A DNA stretch of 64,000 nt from [Clostridium] asparagiforme DSM 15981 (GCA_025149125.1 CP102272.1:62001-126000); one strand, 5' to 3'; shown: positions 43,471 to 50,682, counted from the first letter of the stretch. The notes: generated from the sequence alone by a model not told the origin. Program-made: numbers and translations.

Positions 43471-44367
43471 TTAGCCTCGCCCCCTTTGCCCGTCCCCGTA
43501 CATATCGTGCTGCACCAGGGAAGAATAGTAGCTGTTGATGGTGGTCGGGGCGTTATACAGCGCCGCCAGAAGGTATTTCTTGATATTGCGGACATAGGTG
43601 GTGTTGTCCTTCATGCAGTCCATAACATACTGAACATGGGAGCTGTCCAGCTTCATAAACCGGGACTTTACCACCTCCGCCGGATAATCGTCTCCGGCAA
43701 TGCGGATGACTTTGCGGGCAGAACATACGGTATCCACGATCAGGTCAACGATTTCGTCAAGCTGCTCACGGTCGATATGGCTGTCCTGCACCAGATAGCT
43801 GTACTCGATGTTATCCAAAATCACTTCACGATAACATTCTCTGGCTCCCATCCGATCCGTTCCCATCCTTGCCCCTGTGGGGGTAGGGGGATTTGATTGG
43901 ATAGGATTTGATAGTTCCGTACTTGATAAATCAGTCTTTGTTTGATTAGTATTTAATTGTGCGGGGTTTTCCGTACACGGTTCCGCCGTATCCGGGATAC
44001 CCATATCCGGGTTTTCCGTATATGGCTTTGCCGTACCCGGTAAAGGCGTACCTGGGCTTGACGGCGGCTCGCACTGAGGCATTTCGTAAATGACATACTC
44101 GGTATCCGTGATCTTGCCTTTTTCATCCCGAAGCTGTGTGCGCCGGATATACCCGTGGGTTTCCAGCTCCTTCAACGCCGCACCGATGCTGTCCACACCT
44201 TCCCGACAGATCGCCGCAAGACCTCTGGTGGTGTAATTCCACTCGTCAGGGAGCGACAACATCATGGACAGCAGCCCTTTGGATTTCAGGGTCAGCGTCC
44301 GATCTTTCAAGTGATGGTTCGACATGACCGTATAATCACGGGTCTTTTCAATACGAAAAACAGCCAT
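43471..44367 (-). CDS. Replication initiator-like protein RepA of the element
   Basis: This 298-residue protein has an N-terminal winged helix (about 1-95, RTLTLKSKGLLSMMLSLPDEW) like replisome-organiser and RepA N-terminal domains. A variable linker (about 100-160) is rich in Pro, Thr and Asn with repeated PxTENPxxGIPDT units, and a C-terminal helical domain contains FMKLDSSHVQYVMDCMKDNT. GGAAGGAGGTG precedes the ATG. It heads the transfer operon. In Tn1549-like elements such proteins support autonomous rolling or theta replication of the excised circle. Confidence 0.85.
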   Translation of the reverse strand: MAVFRIEKTRDYTVMSNHHLKDRTLTLKSKGLLSMMLSLPDEWNYTTRGLAAICREGVDSIGAALKELETHGYIRRTQLRDEKGKITDTEYVIYEMPQCEPPSSPGTPLPGTAKPYTENPDMGIPDTAEPCTENPAQLNTNQTKTDLSSTELSNPIQSNPPTPTGARMGTDRMGARECYREVILDNIEYSYLVQDSHIDREQLDEIVDLIVDTVCSARKVIRIAGDDYPAEVVKSRFMKLDSSHVQYVMDCMKDNTTYVRNIKKYLLAALYNAPTTINSYYSSLVQHDMYGDGQRGRG

Positions 44368-44537
44368 CTTCGCACCTCCTTCCTGCGAAAATAAAAAGTG
44401 TTGATTTTGAGCGGTTTACCCGTCTGTATGCCTCCGTTTTCTCCCGCATGGGAAAACATCCACGCCCTGTTCAGAACGCAAGTCACGGAGGAAGAAACAG
44501 AAGATTTTCCGCTGATTTTGATACATTTTGGGGGCGG

Positions 44538-45059
44538 CTACCTCTCACGGCCTTTATGGTCATAGTGGAGATCGCCGGAAAGCACCTTCGCATGGTTACG
44601 GATTTTGATATGTCCCTTTTCCTGATTTTCCAAAGCCTTGCTGTATCCGGCGTCAGTCAGGAACAGGCGCATTTTCTCACCCTTCCAGCCAACAGGCGAG
44701 TCATGGGTAAGAACATCAAAGACGATCATGTGTCTGGTCGCCGGGTCGAAACGCTCCAAAGCCATAATGTCATGGCCGGATAATTTCTGCGCCCCGGATC
44801 GTTGTCTGGCTTCTGCCAGCATTTCCCCGATGGTGCGGGCTTTCTCTGGCAGATGGTATTCGGCCTGCATCTTGCGGATCAAATCCATACACTCCTGATC
44901 CGACAGTGGGCGGAGCTTGTCCAGAAGGCCTTCCGCCGTTTCTTTCGTTGCCGGGTTCGGCGCGTAGCGCCATGTCATGTAAATCTCATTCAGGGCGGCG
45001 TTCTGATTGGTACTTTCAATCTGAAACACCATCCTCATTTCTGCTTCTGTCAGTTTCAT
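44538..45059 (-). CDS. Conserved element protein of unknown function
   Basis: This 173-residue protein starts MKLTEAEMRMVFQIE and contains SDQECMDLIRKMQAEYHLP, then GHDIMALERFDPATRHMIVFDVLT. It has a good AAGGAGG site, no signal peptide and no membrane segment. It lies between the right-end excisionase-like gene and the repA operon. The 170 bases after it, before repA, hold no gene. I do not recognise the family beyond its likely occurrence in other conjugative elements. Confidence 0.6.
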   Translation of the reverse strand: MKLTEAEMRMVFQIESTNQNAALNEIYMTWRYAPNPATKETAEGLLDKLRPLSDQECMDLIRKMQAEYHLPEKARTIGEMLAEARQRSGAQKLSGHDIMALERFDPATRHMIVFDVLTHDSPVGWKGEKMRLFLTDAGYSKALENQEKGHIKIRNHAKVLSGDLHYDHKGRER

Positions 45060-45131
45060 TGCCAGCCTCCTTCAAAATGGGTATAAAAAAACGCCATAGG
45101 TCTTTTGAGCCTACGGCGTTTCTTGCGATAT

Positions 45132-45329
45132 TCACAATTCCAAACTTTCCAGCCACTCGTCAAAAGATTTCTTGGAGACGCGGATCGCATTGCCTATGCG
45201 GACGATCCTGAACTCCTCCTGCTTGACGAGCTGATATGCGGTTGTGCGACCGATGTTGAGCATGGCCGCAATCTGTTCCACGGTGTATGTGCGCGGTTCC
45301 GGCAGTGACTTTTTCTCTTTCTTGTCCAT
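45132..45329 (-). CDS. Excisionase-like helix-turn-helix protein (right copy)
   Basis: GGAGG lies before the ATG at 45,329 (MDKKEKKSLPEPRTYTVEQI), giving 65 residues. It is a paralogue of the left-end protein: RTYTVEQIAAMLNIGRTTAY with VRIGNAIRVSKKSFDEWLESLEL, against RTYTVDDIAQILGIGRTSAY with VRIGNAIRISKRSFDEWLDSLDL. It is the last gene before the right attachment core. Either copy could be the real excisionase, with the other acting as a transcriptional switch. Confidence 0.82.
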   Translation of the reverse strand: MDKKEKKSLPEPRTYTVEQIAAMLNIGRTTAYQLVKQEEFRIVRIGNAIRVSKKSFDEWLESLEL

Positions 45330-45411
45330 AGTAACCTCCATGTATTTGCCTTGTCATTTTGACTAAGGGAGTGAAGAATGGCAGTAGCAATCGGCTTTGG
45401 CTGGGTGTCCT

Positions 45412-45432
45412 CTTGCTAAGAATTTGCTAATA
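45412..45432 (+). promoter_or_regulatory. Putative right arm-type integrase binding sites
   Basis: CTTGCTAAG and TTTGCTAAT sit head to tail about 140 bases inside the right core. They match the three copies inside the left end. The surrounding gap (45,330-45,567) has no gene. Confidence 0.5.
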
Positions 45433-45567
45433 GGACCACCCAACGGACACATAAAACTGCGTCAGAATAGGTGTTTTGCACCATAAAGTTCGTTTACTAC
45501 AAGTCATTCTGCGTAAGGGATGATATTGGAAGTTACATCCGAACCGTGTATCACATGGTAAGCCATA

Positions 45568-45578
45568 CTCCTAAGCGG
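45568..45578 (+). repeat. attR core of the conjugative element
   Basis: CTCCTAAGCGG is identical to the left core at 13,881-13,891 and begins the displaced 3' half of the host tRNA-Arg(CCU). Confidence 0.85.
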
Positions 45579-45609
45579 AAGGCCAGCGGTTCGAATCCGC
45601 TCAGGAACA
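45568..45609 (+). pseudogene. tRNA-Arg(CCU), 3' half right of the element
   Basis: The half contains the anticodon loop, 3' stem strand GCGGA, variable bases AGGCC, T-arm AGCGG-TTCGAAT-CCGCT and acceptor strand CAGGAAC plus discriminator A. Every stem pairs perfectly with the 5' half at 13,849. The CCA end is not encoded. Alone it cannot be transcribed from its own promoter. Confidence 0.88.
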
Positions 45610-45617
45610 TTGGATGA

Positions 45618-45660
45618 AACGCCGAAAGCCGGATTTTACTGGTTTTGGGCGTTTTTGTTT
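45618..45660 (+). terminator. Original terminator of the host tRNA-Arg gene
   Basis: AAACGCC pairs with GGGCGTTT, with further pairing of GAAAGCC and TGGTTTT in the inner stem, followed by TTTTGTTTTT. It lies nine bases after the tRNA 3' end and is now separated from the tRNA promoter by the element. Confidence 0.75.
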
Positions 45661-45875
45661 TTGGTGAACCTTTTAAAATCTGCTAATAAAATGCCCCTTT
45701 TTCAATTCCGAGGTAATTCTTTTGGGGCTGGTTTGCTAATACGATCGTGGAAACAACGGTGGGGAAAGGCTGTGTTGGTCTCCTATGTTAAGGACAAAAT
45801 AGTGCTCGAATGATGTCCAAGCGAACAAACAGAGTTATGAAAAGTAGTATGAAGTAATGAAACGAAATGAACTTT

Positions 45876-45904
45876 TTGACAATTTCATGTGCAAATAGTA
45901 GAAT
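45876..45904 (+). promoter_or_regulatory. Sigma-A promoter of the alpha/beta hydrolase gene
   Basis: TTGACA and TAGAAT are separated by exactly 17 bases, about 70 bases before the hydrolase start. The 45,610-45,977 stretch otherwise holds the tRNA terminator and two TTTGCTAAT-like words but no gene. Confidence 0.8.
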
Positions 45905-45977
45905 GAAATAAACGAGTTATGTGTTGGTACGCCTTAGGGGGATAAGGCGTACAAAAATAATTGTTGGGGAGAAGCAA

Positions 45978-46811
45978 ATGGGAAAATTTGTAGAAGTACA
46001 TGGATATAAAAACTTTGTATATTGTTATGGTCAAGGCTCTATTACCTTGGTGCTTTTGTCTGGGTCAGGAGTGCCTTTTCCGAGCCTAGAATACAAAACT
46101 CTAGCGAAAGCATTAGCCAAAACCTATCAAGTTATTGGGATTGAAAAGTTAGGTTACGGGCGTAGTGATTTGACCGAAAACAACCGGGATATTGACGTTG
46201 TTGTTCATGAATATAGAAGTGTGTTACAAAAGTTAGGAATCAATTCGCCTATCGTGCTAGTAGCGCATAGCATGGGATTTTTAGAAGCTCTCCGCTGGGG
46301 ACAACAGTACCCTTTTGAAATTGCTGGTATCCTTGGCGTTGACCCTGCAACGCCAGATTGTTATAGGGAATTCGATGTGGAAGGAGCCACAAAAAAACTG
46401 AAAGAGATGTCAGCAGATGTAGTCTGCCGAAAAACAACCGCCAGCGCCTTAGTTGAGCAATTCTTAAAAGAACAAAAAATTTCCGAAAAGGAAAAAAATG
46501 AAATTGAAGATTTAGCATTTCGCAATTTAGCTAACCAAAATTGGATTAGCGAAGCTGAAAACTTGAGAAATGCGATTGGGCTGGTAGAACAGAATAATCC
46601 ATATTTGCAGATTCCAATGCTATTCTTTTTATCAAACGGAGAGGGTACGACACTTAAAAAAGAGAGTTGGATAAAGTATGCTTTACAATATTTAGATAAG
46701 ATAAGGGGTTCACAATACGAATTATTTGACTTTCCACATAACTTGTATAAGTTTGTATATCAGGAAATCGCCCAATTATCAAGAAACTTTATATCGAAAC
46801 ATATAGAATAA
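45978..46811 (+). CDS. Alpha/beta-fold hydrolase
   Basis: The ATG at 45,978 (MGKFVEVHGYKNFVYCYGQG) has GGGGAG six bases upstream and a strong promoter; the frame upstream to 45,921 is not needed. The 277 residues show the oxyanion region LLSGSGVPFPS, the nucleophile elbow VAHSMGFLEA (Ser in GHS-like AHS), an acid near FFLSNGEG and a late FDFPHNLYKF with the catalytic His. It is AT-rich compared with the chromosome on either side of the element and probably acquired. The substrate is unknown. Confidence 0.85.
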   Translation: MGKFVEVHGYKNFVYCYGQGSITLVLLSGSGVPFPSLEYKTLAKALAKTYQVIGIEKLGYGRSDLTENNRDIDVVVHEYRSVLQKLGINSPIVLVAHSMGFLEALRWGQQYPFEIAGILGVDPATPDCYREFDVEGATKKLKEMSADVVCRKTTASALVEQFLKEQKISEKEKNEIEDLAFRNLANQNWISEAENLRNAIGLVEQNNPYLQIPMLFFLSNGEGTTLKKESWIKYALQYLDKIRGSQYELFDFPHNLYKFVYQEIAQLSRNFISKHIE

Positions 46812-46869
46812 GGGGCAAGAAAAAGAGACGGAAAATTGTAACAATCAAAAGTTGTAAGGGAGGAATAAT

Positions 46870-47124
46870 GTGGAACGCTTGAAAAGCTATTACGCAGATG
46901 TATGTTTTATAGATGGTTTAGAAACATTTATAATTTCCCCCTCGAAGTTTGATGACATTCTAAAAGATAACGTACTTTTAAAATACTTGAAAAAATCAAA
47001 TAAGGATATAGTTCCTTTTATAAATATATCAAGGGAAGTTGGTACAAATAAAATATATCTTGCATTTGTAAATTTGCCCGCTAAAGTAGAACGGTTTCTG
47101 GCATGGTATTACAAAATCATTTGA
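46870..47124 (+). CDS. Small hypothetical protein (orphan, possibly immunity-like)
   Basis: This 84-residue frame starts with GTG after GGGAGGAATAAT; the ATG two bases earlier leads to a stop after four codons. The sequence MERLKSYYADVCFIDGLETF is followed by KNIY-type charged turns and FVNLPAKVERFLAWYYKI. There are no membrane segments. It sits in an AT-rich string of small unrelated genes separated by a repeated spacer. I do not recognise a family. Confidence 0.5.
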   Translation: MERLKSYYADVCFIDGLETFIISPSKFDDILKDNVLLKYLKKSNKDIVPFINISREVGTNKIYLAFVNLPAKVERFLAWYYKII

Positions 47125-47139
47125 TTATCATTGAGTAAC

Positions 47140-47178
47140 ACAACTTCCAGTTTGTCAAACTGAAAAATTAGAATTGAG
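47140..47178. repeat. Palindromic intergenic spacer repeat, copy 1
   Basis: ACAACTTCCAGTTTGTCAAACTG contains the 15-base palindrome CAGTTTG-T-CAAACTG, followed by AAAAATTAGAATTGAGG. A closely similar block lies at 47,627-47,671. A shorter piece (AAAGTTGTAAGGGAGG) lies before the 46,870 gene. Confidence 0.65.
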
Positions 47179-47239
47179 GTGATAAAACATAGAATGTTTA
47201 TTTGCATATACGTATCTTTGGGCATGGGGATTTTGCTCT

Positions 47240-47623
47240 ATGCAGGAATATAATCTGTATTTAGACAGTATGTTTTCTGAGACACCTGGCGATGAAGTGT
47301 TATTGGAACTAGAAGAATGTTCTGATAATTACAATAACACATTTGTACGGCTGAAAAGATATTTTGAGAATGAAATAAACACTTTTGATTCAGATAAATT
47401 TGGAAAGATTCTTTTCAAAGGCTTAGAGACGGTATACAATTCAGGTGTCTATGATATTGTCGAGTTTGGCAACAGATGTTATAAGCTATGGAGCTTGTTG
47501 CCTGCTTTTTTAGATCATGAGCAGCCATTTTATGTTTTATGTTATGCAGATGACCCACTATCATGGGGAGATGAAGAACAAAGCCGTACATTGTATAGGG
47601 ATGCATTTAGCTTTTATAAATAA
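47240..47623 (+). CDS. Hypothetical acidic protein (orphan, possibly immunity-like)
   Basis: This 127-residue, strongly acidic soluble protein starts MQEYNLYLDSMFSETPGDEV and contains LLELEECSDNYNNTFVRLKR, then FGNRCYKLWSLLPAFLDHEQ. Small acidic orphans between copies of a repeated spacer are common as immunity genes of polymorphic toxins in Firmicutes, but no toxin is present here. The ribosome site is weak. The family was not recognised. Confidence 0.5.
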   Translation: MQEYNLYLDSMFSETPGDEVLLELEECSDNYNNTFVRLKRYFENEINTFDSDKFGKILFKGLETVYNSGVYDIVEFGNRCYKLWSLLPAFLDHEQPFYVLCYADDPLSWGDEEQSRTLYRDAFSFYK

Positions 47624-47626
47624 TAG

Positions 47627-47671
47627 CACAACTCCCCGTTTGACAAACTGGAAAATTAGAAGTTGTAAGGG
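47627..47671. repeat. Palindromic intergenic spacer repeat, copy 2
   Basis: CACAACTCCCCGTTTGACAAACTGG, then AAAATTAGAAGTTGTAAGGGAG, matches copy 1 over most of its length. The last part also matches the sequence before the 46,870 gene. It precedes a nucleotidyltransferase remnant. Confidence 0.65.
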
Positions 47672-47680
47672 AGAAATCGC

Positions 47681-47764
47681 GTGGGCAGAAAAGAAATGAC
47701 AACAAAGGAAGATTTAATGACTGTTATCAGTCTATTGGAAAATTCAGGGATAACATGTGCTTGA
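47681..47764 (+). pseudogene. Remnant of a lincosamide/aminoglycoside nucleotidyltransferase-like gene
   Basis: GTG with GGGAG upstream opens 27 codons: GRKEMTTKEDLMTVISLLENSGITC, then stop. This resembles the N-terminus of Lnu-like nucleotidyltransferases, which normally continue ITCWLDGGWG. Restoring two bases after the Cys codon gives Trp-Leu-Asp before the similarity ends. A 2-base deletion plus loss of the rest is the simplest reading. Confidence 0.55.
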
Positions 47765-47814
47765 TGTTTTAATTTTTGATAATATATCAGAATAGCTTGG
47801 AAAGGAAATATATT

Positions 47815-48225
47815 ATGGCAGAGATAAGCAGCAACGTAACTCCCTGGTCTGAGAACATCATAAAAAGTTACCAATGGTTGGATGAATGCTTACAAAAACA
47901 GCCTTCTACGGAAAAAGAATTTCAACCTGCATGGCAAGCGTACAAATATCTGCTATGTGGCAAAATGTACGCCTACATCGGCATTGATGACAGAAACGGA
48001 CGTCCTATAATAACTTTGAAATTGGAACCTGTCTTCAGTGATATGCTACGAAGCAAGTATGAGGATATCGTGCCAGGTTACTATATGAATAAGATGCATT
48101 GGAGCACAATATATCTTGATGGTAATATTCCACAAGATGTACTTTCAGATATTGTATATGCTTCTTATAAATTGGTACGTTCATCGTTAAGTAAAAAGGC
48201 ACAGAAGAAAATGCTGGAAAAGTAG
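47815..48225 (+). CDS. MmcQ/YjbR-like family protein
   Basis: The start at 47,815 (MAEISSNVTPWSENIIKSYQ) has AAAGGAAA upstream. The 136 residues show the family pattern KYLLCGKMYAYIGIDDRNGR, then PIITLKLEPVFSDMLRSKYE and MNKMHWSTIYLDG, ending with a C-terminal helix. YjbR/MmcQ proteins have a CyaY-like fold and bind DNA in some members; their function is not clear. It is the last gene of the AT-rich string. Confidence 0.8.
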   Translation: MAEISSNVTPWSENIIKSYQWLDECLQKQPSTEKEFQPAWQAYKYLLCGKMYAYIGIDDRNGRPIITLKLEPVFSDMLRSKYEDIVPGYYMNKMHWSTIYLDGNIPQDVLSDIVYASYKLVRSSLSKKAQKKMLEK

Positions 48226-48463
48226 AGAACGTTAATTGTCGCTAATATAAGCAGCAAATTAGAATTTGTGGGGGAATCCACACAGATAATCCGTTTGATT
48301 CCTCTCCATTTGCGAAGAAAAATATTGGAGTTTTTTCTTGCTATTTTATGTATTATCCGGTATGATAAGACAAAATTTGAAAATAGAGGACTTTATGGAC
48401 ACCGCCATGGATGACGCTGCCCGGATTATCCGATATAAGTGTATATCTTATGACATTATATAC

Positions 48464-48505
48464 GCGCGGCCTGCGTCTTTTTAAGATGCTGGGCCGCGCA
48501 TTTTT
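48464..48505 (+). terminator. Terminator-like hairpin before the 48,558 gene
   Basis: GCGCGGCC and GGCCGCGC form an 8-bp stem closed by pairing of GCGTC with GATGC, followed by ATTTTTCT. It lies 52 bases upstream of a gene start and 240 bases after the YjbR stop. It may end the previous transcript or act as an attenuator. The 48,226-48,557 stretch has no gene. Confidence 0.7.
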
Positions 48506-48557
48506 CTCTGTTTTCCGGTAACAAGGGAATGAATTTACAAACAACAAGGAGACACTT

Positions 48558-49739
48558 ATGAAGAGAAGCAGGCTATGGCTTTTATTTCCCATACTGTCAG
48601 TATTTATGATTATTTTTGCTTTCTGGCTTTCACGTCAGGAAGGGAGTTACAAACAGGCCATGGAACTTTCTTTTGAACCTGTCCAGGATATGTTCACGAT
48701 AGAACTTCAGGCCGAAGAAAAATATATGGAGCCTCATGTGAGCGATGGGGACACAGAGTTAATGTGGGAAAGTGCAACGGGAAATGGGAAAAGCTATTTA
48801 AGAATTAAAGGAAAGCTCCCGAAGCATCGGCTTGGAAAGCCGGTTGCGCTGCGTATCGAGAGCGACTCAGGGAATAAAATCAGGGAAATGGAAATACTGT
48901 CCGTCAGCGGGATATCCGCGGCCGGTTGCCAGATTGATGTGGTGAAAGACGATACCTGGCCGCTCTATATTGGTTTTTCCCTCGCATTAATTGCCGCCAT
49001 GGCGTTTTTGCTGGCCGGAAGCTTTGGAGTGAAAAAGAAGAGGAAGAAGTTTGCTTATGCGTTAGAGCTGGCGGAGGGATTGAGGAATGATCCGTCAGCC
49101 GGGGACTGTTTTGAGGAGGGACAAAGATACTTTCTTGCAGTTGAGAGAATGTGTATTGTGGATACTCTATCGGGGATGCTTTTCGTATGGATTTCGGTCC
49201 TGTGGGTTTACCGGCAGTCTTACAGTCCGGGCTGGTCTCGGGCAATCAGCTGGTTTCTGCTTGCAATGGCCGCATTTTTCATAATTACTTATTTTCTGCG
49301 GATTTACAGAAACCGGATAATGCTGCGCCCGCTGCTTTACGAAAACCGTCCTTTAAGCGCTTCTACGGCCTGCTTGCTGTCCGGAATCAATGGAATCGGA
49401 AATATGAAGGAACGGGCGATTTCCTTGCACAATGCCGCGGTGGGATTATACCGCAGCGGCCGGGTCAGAGAGGCTCTGACACTGGAAGATTTGGCATGGA
49501 AGCTGGCAGGAAAGCATAAAGGCGCCATGCTCTGTTTCCTGCACAGCGATCTGCGTAGCGCCTGTCTGCGTTGTTTGAGAGAGGAACAAGCGGCTGAAAG
49601 AGAAGAGCTAAAGCTGGAGATTATGCTTGAGGAGACGCCGTGGCTCTGTAAGAATAGAGATATTCAGATGCGTTCACTGTCCGCAAAGATTCGCGGTCTG
49701 ATAAGTGGAGGTACAGTCCTGAAAATCATGAGGTCTTAA
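48558..49739 (+). CDS. Hypothetical membrane protein with large extracytoplasmic N-domain
   Basis: This 393-residue protein has an N-terminal helix (LLFPILSVFMIIFAFWL, about 8-24), an extracytoplasmic beta-rich segment of about 100 residues, a second helix (LYIGFSLALIAAMAFLLAGS, about 135-155), a cytoplasmic part, and two more helices (about 215-265). The C-terminal 120 residues are helical and tetratricopeptide-like (HNAAVGLYRSGRVREALTLE). A good AAGGAG precedes the ATG. It forms a short operon with the next gene. No known family. Confidence 0.65.
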   Translation: MKRSRLWLLFPILSVFMIIFAFWLSRQEGSYKQAMELSFEPVQDMFTIELQAEEKYMEPHVSDGDTELMWESATGNGKSYLRIKGKLPKHRLGKPVALRIESDSGNKIREMEILSVSGISAAGCQIDVVKDDTWPLYIGFSLALIAAMAFLLAGSFGVKKKRKKFAYALELAEGLRNDPSAGDCFEEGQRYFLAVERMCIVDTLSGMLFVWISVLWVYRQSYSPGWSRAISWFLLAMAAFFIITYFLRIYRNRIMLRPLLYENRPLSASTACLLSGINGIGNMKERAISLHNAAVGLYRSGRVREALTLEDLAWKLAGKHKGAMLCFLHSDLRSACLRCLREEQAAEREELKLEIMLEETPWLCKNRDIQMRSLSAKIRGLISGGTVLKIMRS

Positions 49740-49744
49740 AGGCT

Positions 49745-50173
49745 ATGGCCTACGGACCCTGCACTTATTCATATACCAGGCTGAAGGCGCATGATTTTAC
49801 CGGAATTATATTACGAGCGGCTTACGTTCTGGCTGTCATGTTTTTTCTGTTTCAACTGACAGACGGCGCAGCCCACTCCAAAGGACAGGAAGGCAGTCCT
49901 GTTTACATAGAAACGGAAATGTCCTCGTCTGCCGGGATAGACAACAAGGAAACTACACCGTCTGCTCTAAAAGAAACGGCGTCCGAGGAACCTGTGGATT
50001 CCATAGTTAGGAAGGCGGCGGAATTTTCCATCACCTACCCGGAGAATTGGGACGGGCTGCTGTTCTCGATCCGTGTTTTTAATAATGGTGATTATGTGAA
50101 TGAACCAGACTATGAGATCTTAGGCTATGACGGAGCGAGTGTATATTTTCAAACAGTTGCGATTCCGCTCTGA
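49745..50173 (+). CDS. Hypothetical single-pass membrane protein
   Basis: This 142-residue frame starts six bases after the previous stop. One membrane helix (IILRAAYVLAVMFFLFQLTD, about 20-40) is followed by a Ser/Thr-rich linker and a short extracytoplasmic domain (FSITYPENWDGLLFSIRVFN). It ends abruptly where another frame begins a YARHG domain (from about 50,161), so the present stop may be caused by a frameshift and the two could once have been one protein. Confidence 0.5.
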   Translation: MAYGPCTYSYTRLKAHDFTGIILRAAYVLAVMFFLFQLTDGAAHSKGQEGSPVYIETEMSSSAGIDNKETTPSALKETASEEPVDSIVRKAAEFSITYPENWDGLLFSIRVFNNGDYVNEPDYEILGYDGASVYFQTVAIPL

Positions 50174-50343
50174 ACGAGGCTAATTTGCTGAATTTATCCG
50201 CGCAAAGGCTGCGGATTGCGAAAAACGAGATTTACACGCGGCACGGGAGGCGCTTTACGGATATGGAACTGCAGCAATATTTTAATAGTTGTAGTTATCA
50301 AATCCACAGTAGGCGCTATTTCATAAAAATCAATAAGCATGGG
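50161..50343 (+). pseudogene. YARHG-domain fragment
   Basis: The frame reading DSALNEANLLNLSAQRLRIA, then KNEIYTRHGRRFTDMELQQYF, is a clear YARHG domain (consensus IARNEIYARHGR). It has no start codon with a ribosome site and degenerates after FNSCSYQIHSRRYF. It follows the stop of the upstream membrane protein in a shifted frame and probably represents its lost C-terminus or a recombined tail. It is not likely to be expressed alone. Confidence 0.6.
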
Positions 50344-50364
50344 AATATACAAAAAGGAGTTTTT

Positions 50365-50604
50365 ATGAAAGTGAAAAAAGTTCTGGGAATCATAATGGGT
50401 ATATTGGGACTGGTTTTGGTTATTATTGAGATTCTATTGAAAATGGAAGAAAGTATGTCCATATCTGTTATAGGCGGTGCAGATGGGCCGACTTCTATAT
50501 TTTTAGCTGGCCGAATAGGCGGGAATATATCTATTTTAATAATTATTGTAGGAGTGATTCTTATGGTTATAGCAGGATTTATTCTTTTTAAGCGTAAGCA
50601 CTGA
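50365..50604 (+). CDS. Small two-helix membrane protein with OadB-like GGADGPTSIF motif
   Basis: AAAAAGGAG lies just before the ATG, giving 79 residues. Two membrane helices (VLGIIMGILGLVLVIIEILL and SILIIIVGVILMVIAGFILF) flank the motif SVIGGADGPTSIFLAGRIGG. This motif is the conserved Na+-site signature of oxaloacetate/glutaconyl decarboxylase beta subunits (OadB/GcdB), which are proteins of about 380 residues. Here the motif stands alone between two unrelated helices. Such mini-proteins seem to recur in Lachnospiraceae. No decarboxylase partner is present, so function is unknown. Confidence 0.75.
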   Translation: MKVKKVLGIIMGILGLVLVIIEILLKMEESMSISVIGGADGPTSIFLAGRIGGNISILIIIVGVILMVIAGFILFKRKH

Positions 50605-50682
50605 CTTCCGCTGCTCATTCTTCTTATAGGTTTGTTTGATATAATTGGCTCAATCAGAAATAGAGGAGGTGGTGTAATATAA

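Larger units (their letters stand above)
13881..45578. mobile_element. Tn1549-like integrative conjugative element in tRNA-Arg(CCU), about 31.7 kb
   Basis: The element is bounded by 11-base direct repeats inside the two halves of one tRNA gene. It contains a tyrosine integrase and excisionase-like proteins, Tn916 ORF7/ORF8-like regulators, a MOBP relaxase with MobC, and a type IV secretion set (PcfB, VirD4, Maff2, VirB6-like, PrgI, VirB4, NlpC/P60). TopB, RepA, ArdA and a cytosine methyltransferase complete the backbone. The backbone order matches the Tn1549/CTn family of Clostridia. Cargo is an ECF plus exporter-fold ABC system at 17.5-25.0 kb, visibly more AT-rich than the backbone. All transfer genes look intact except the methyltransferase, so mobility is plausible. 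Confidence 0.9.

Noticed and set aside
43920-44060. Repeated CCGTA-type words suggestive of a small CRISPR or iteron array
   Set aside because: They encode the Pro/Thr/Asn repeats of the RepA linker in frame, with irregular spacing and no unique spacers.
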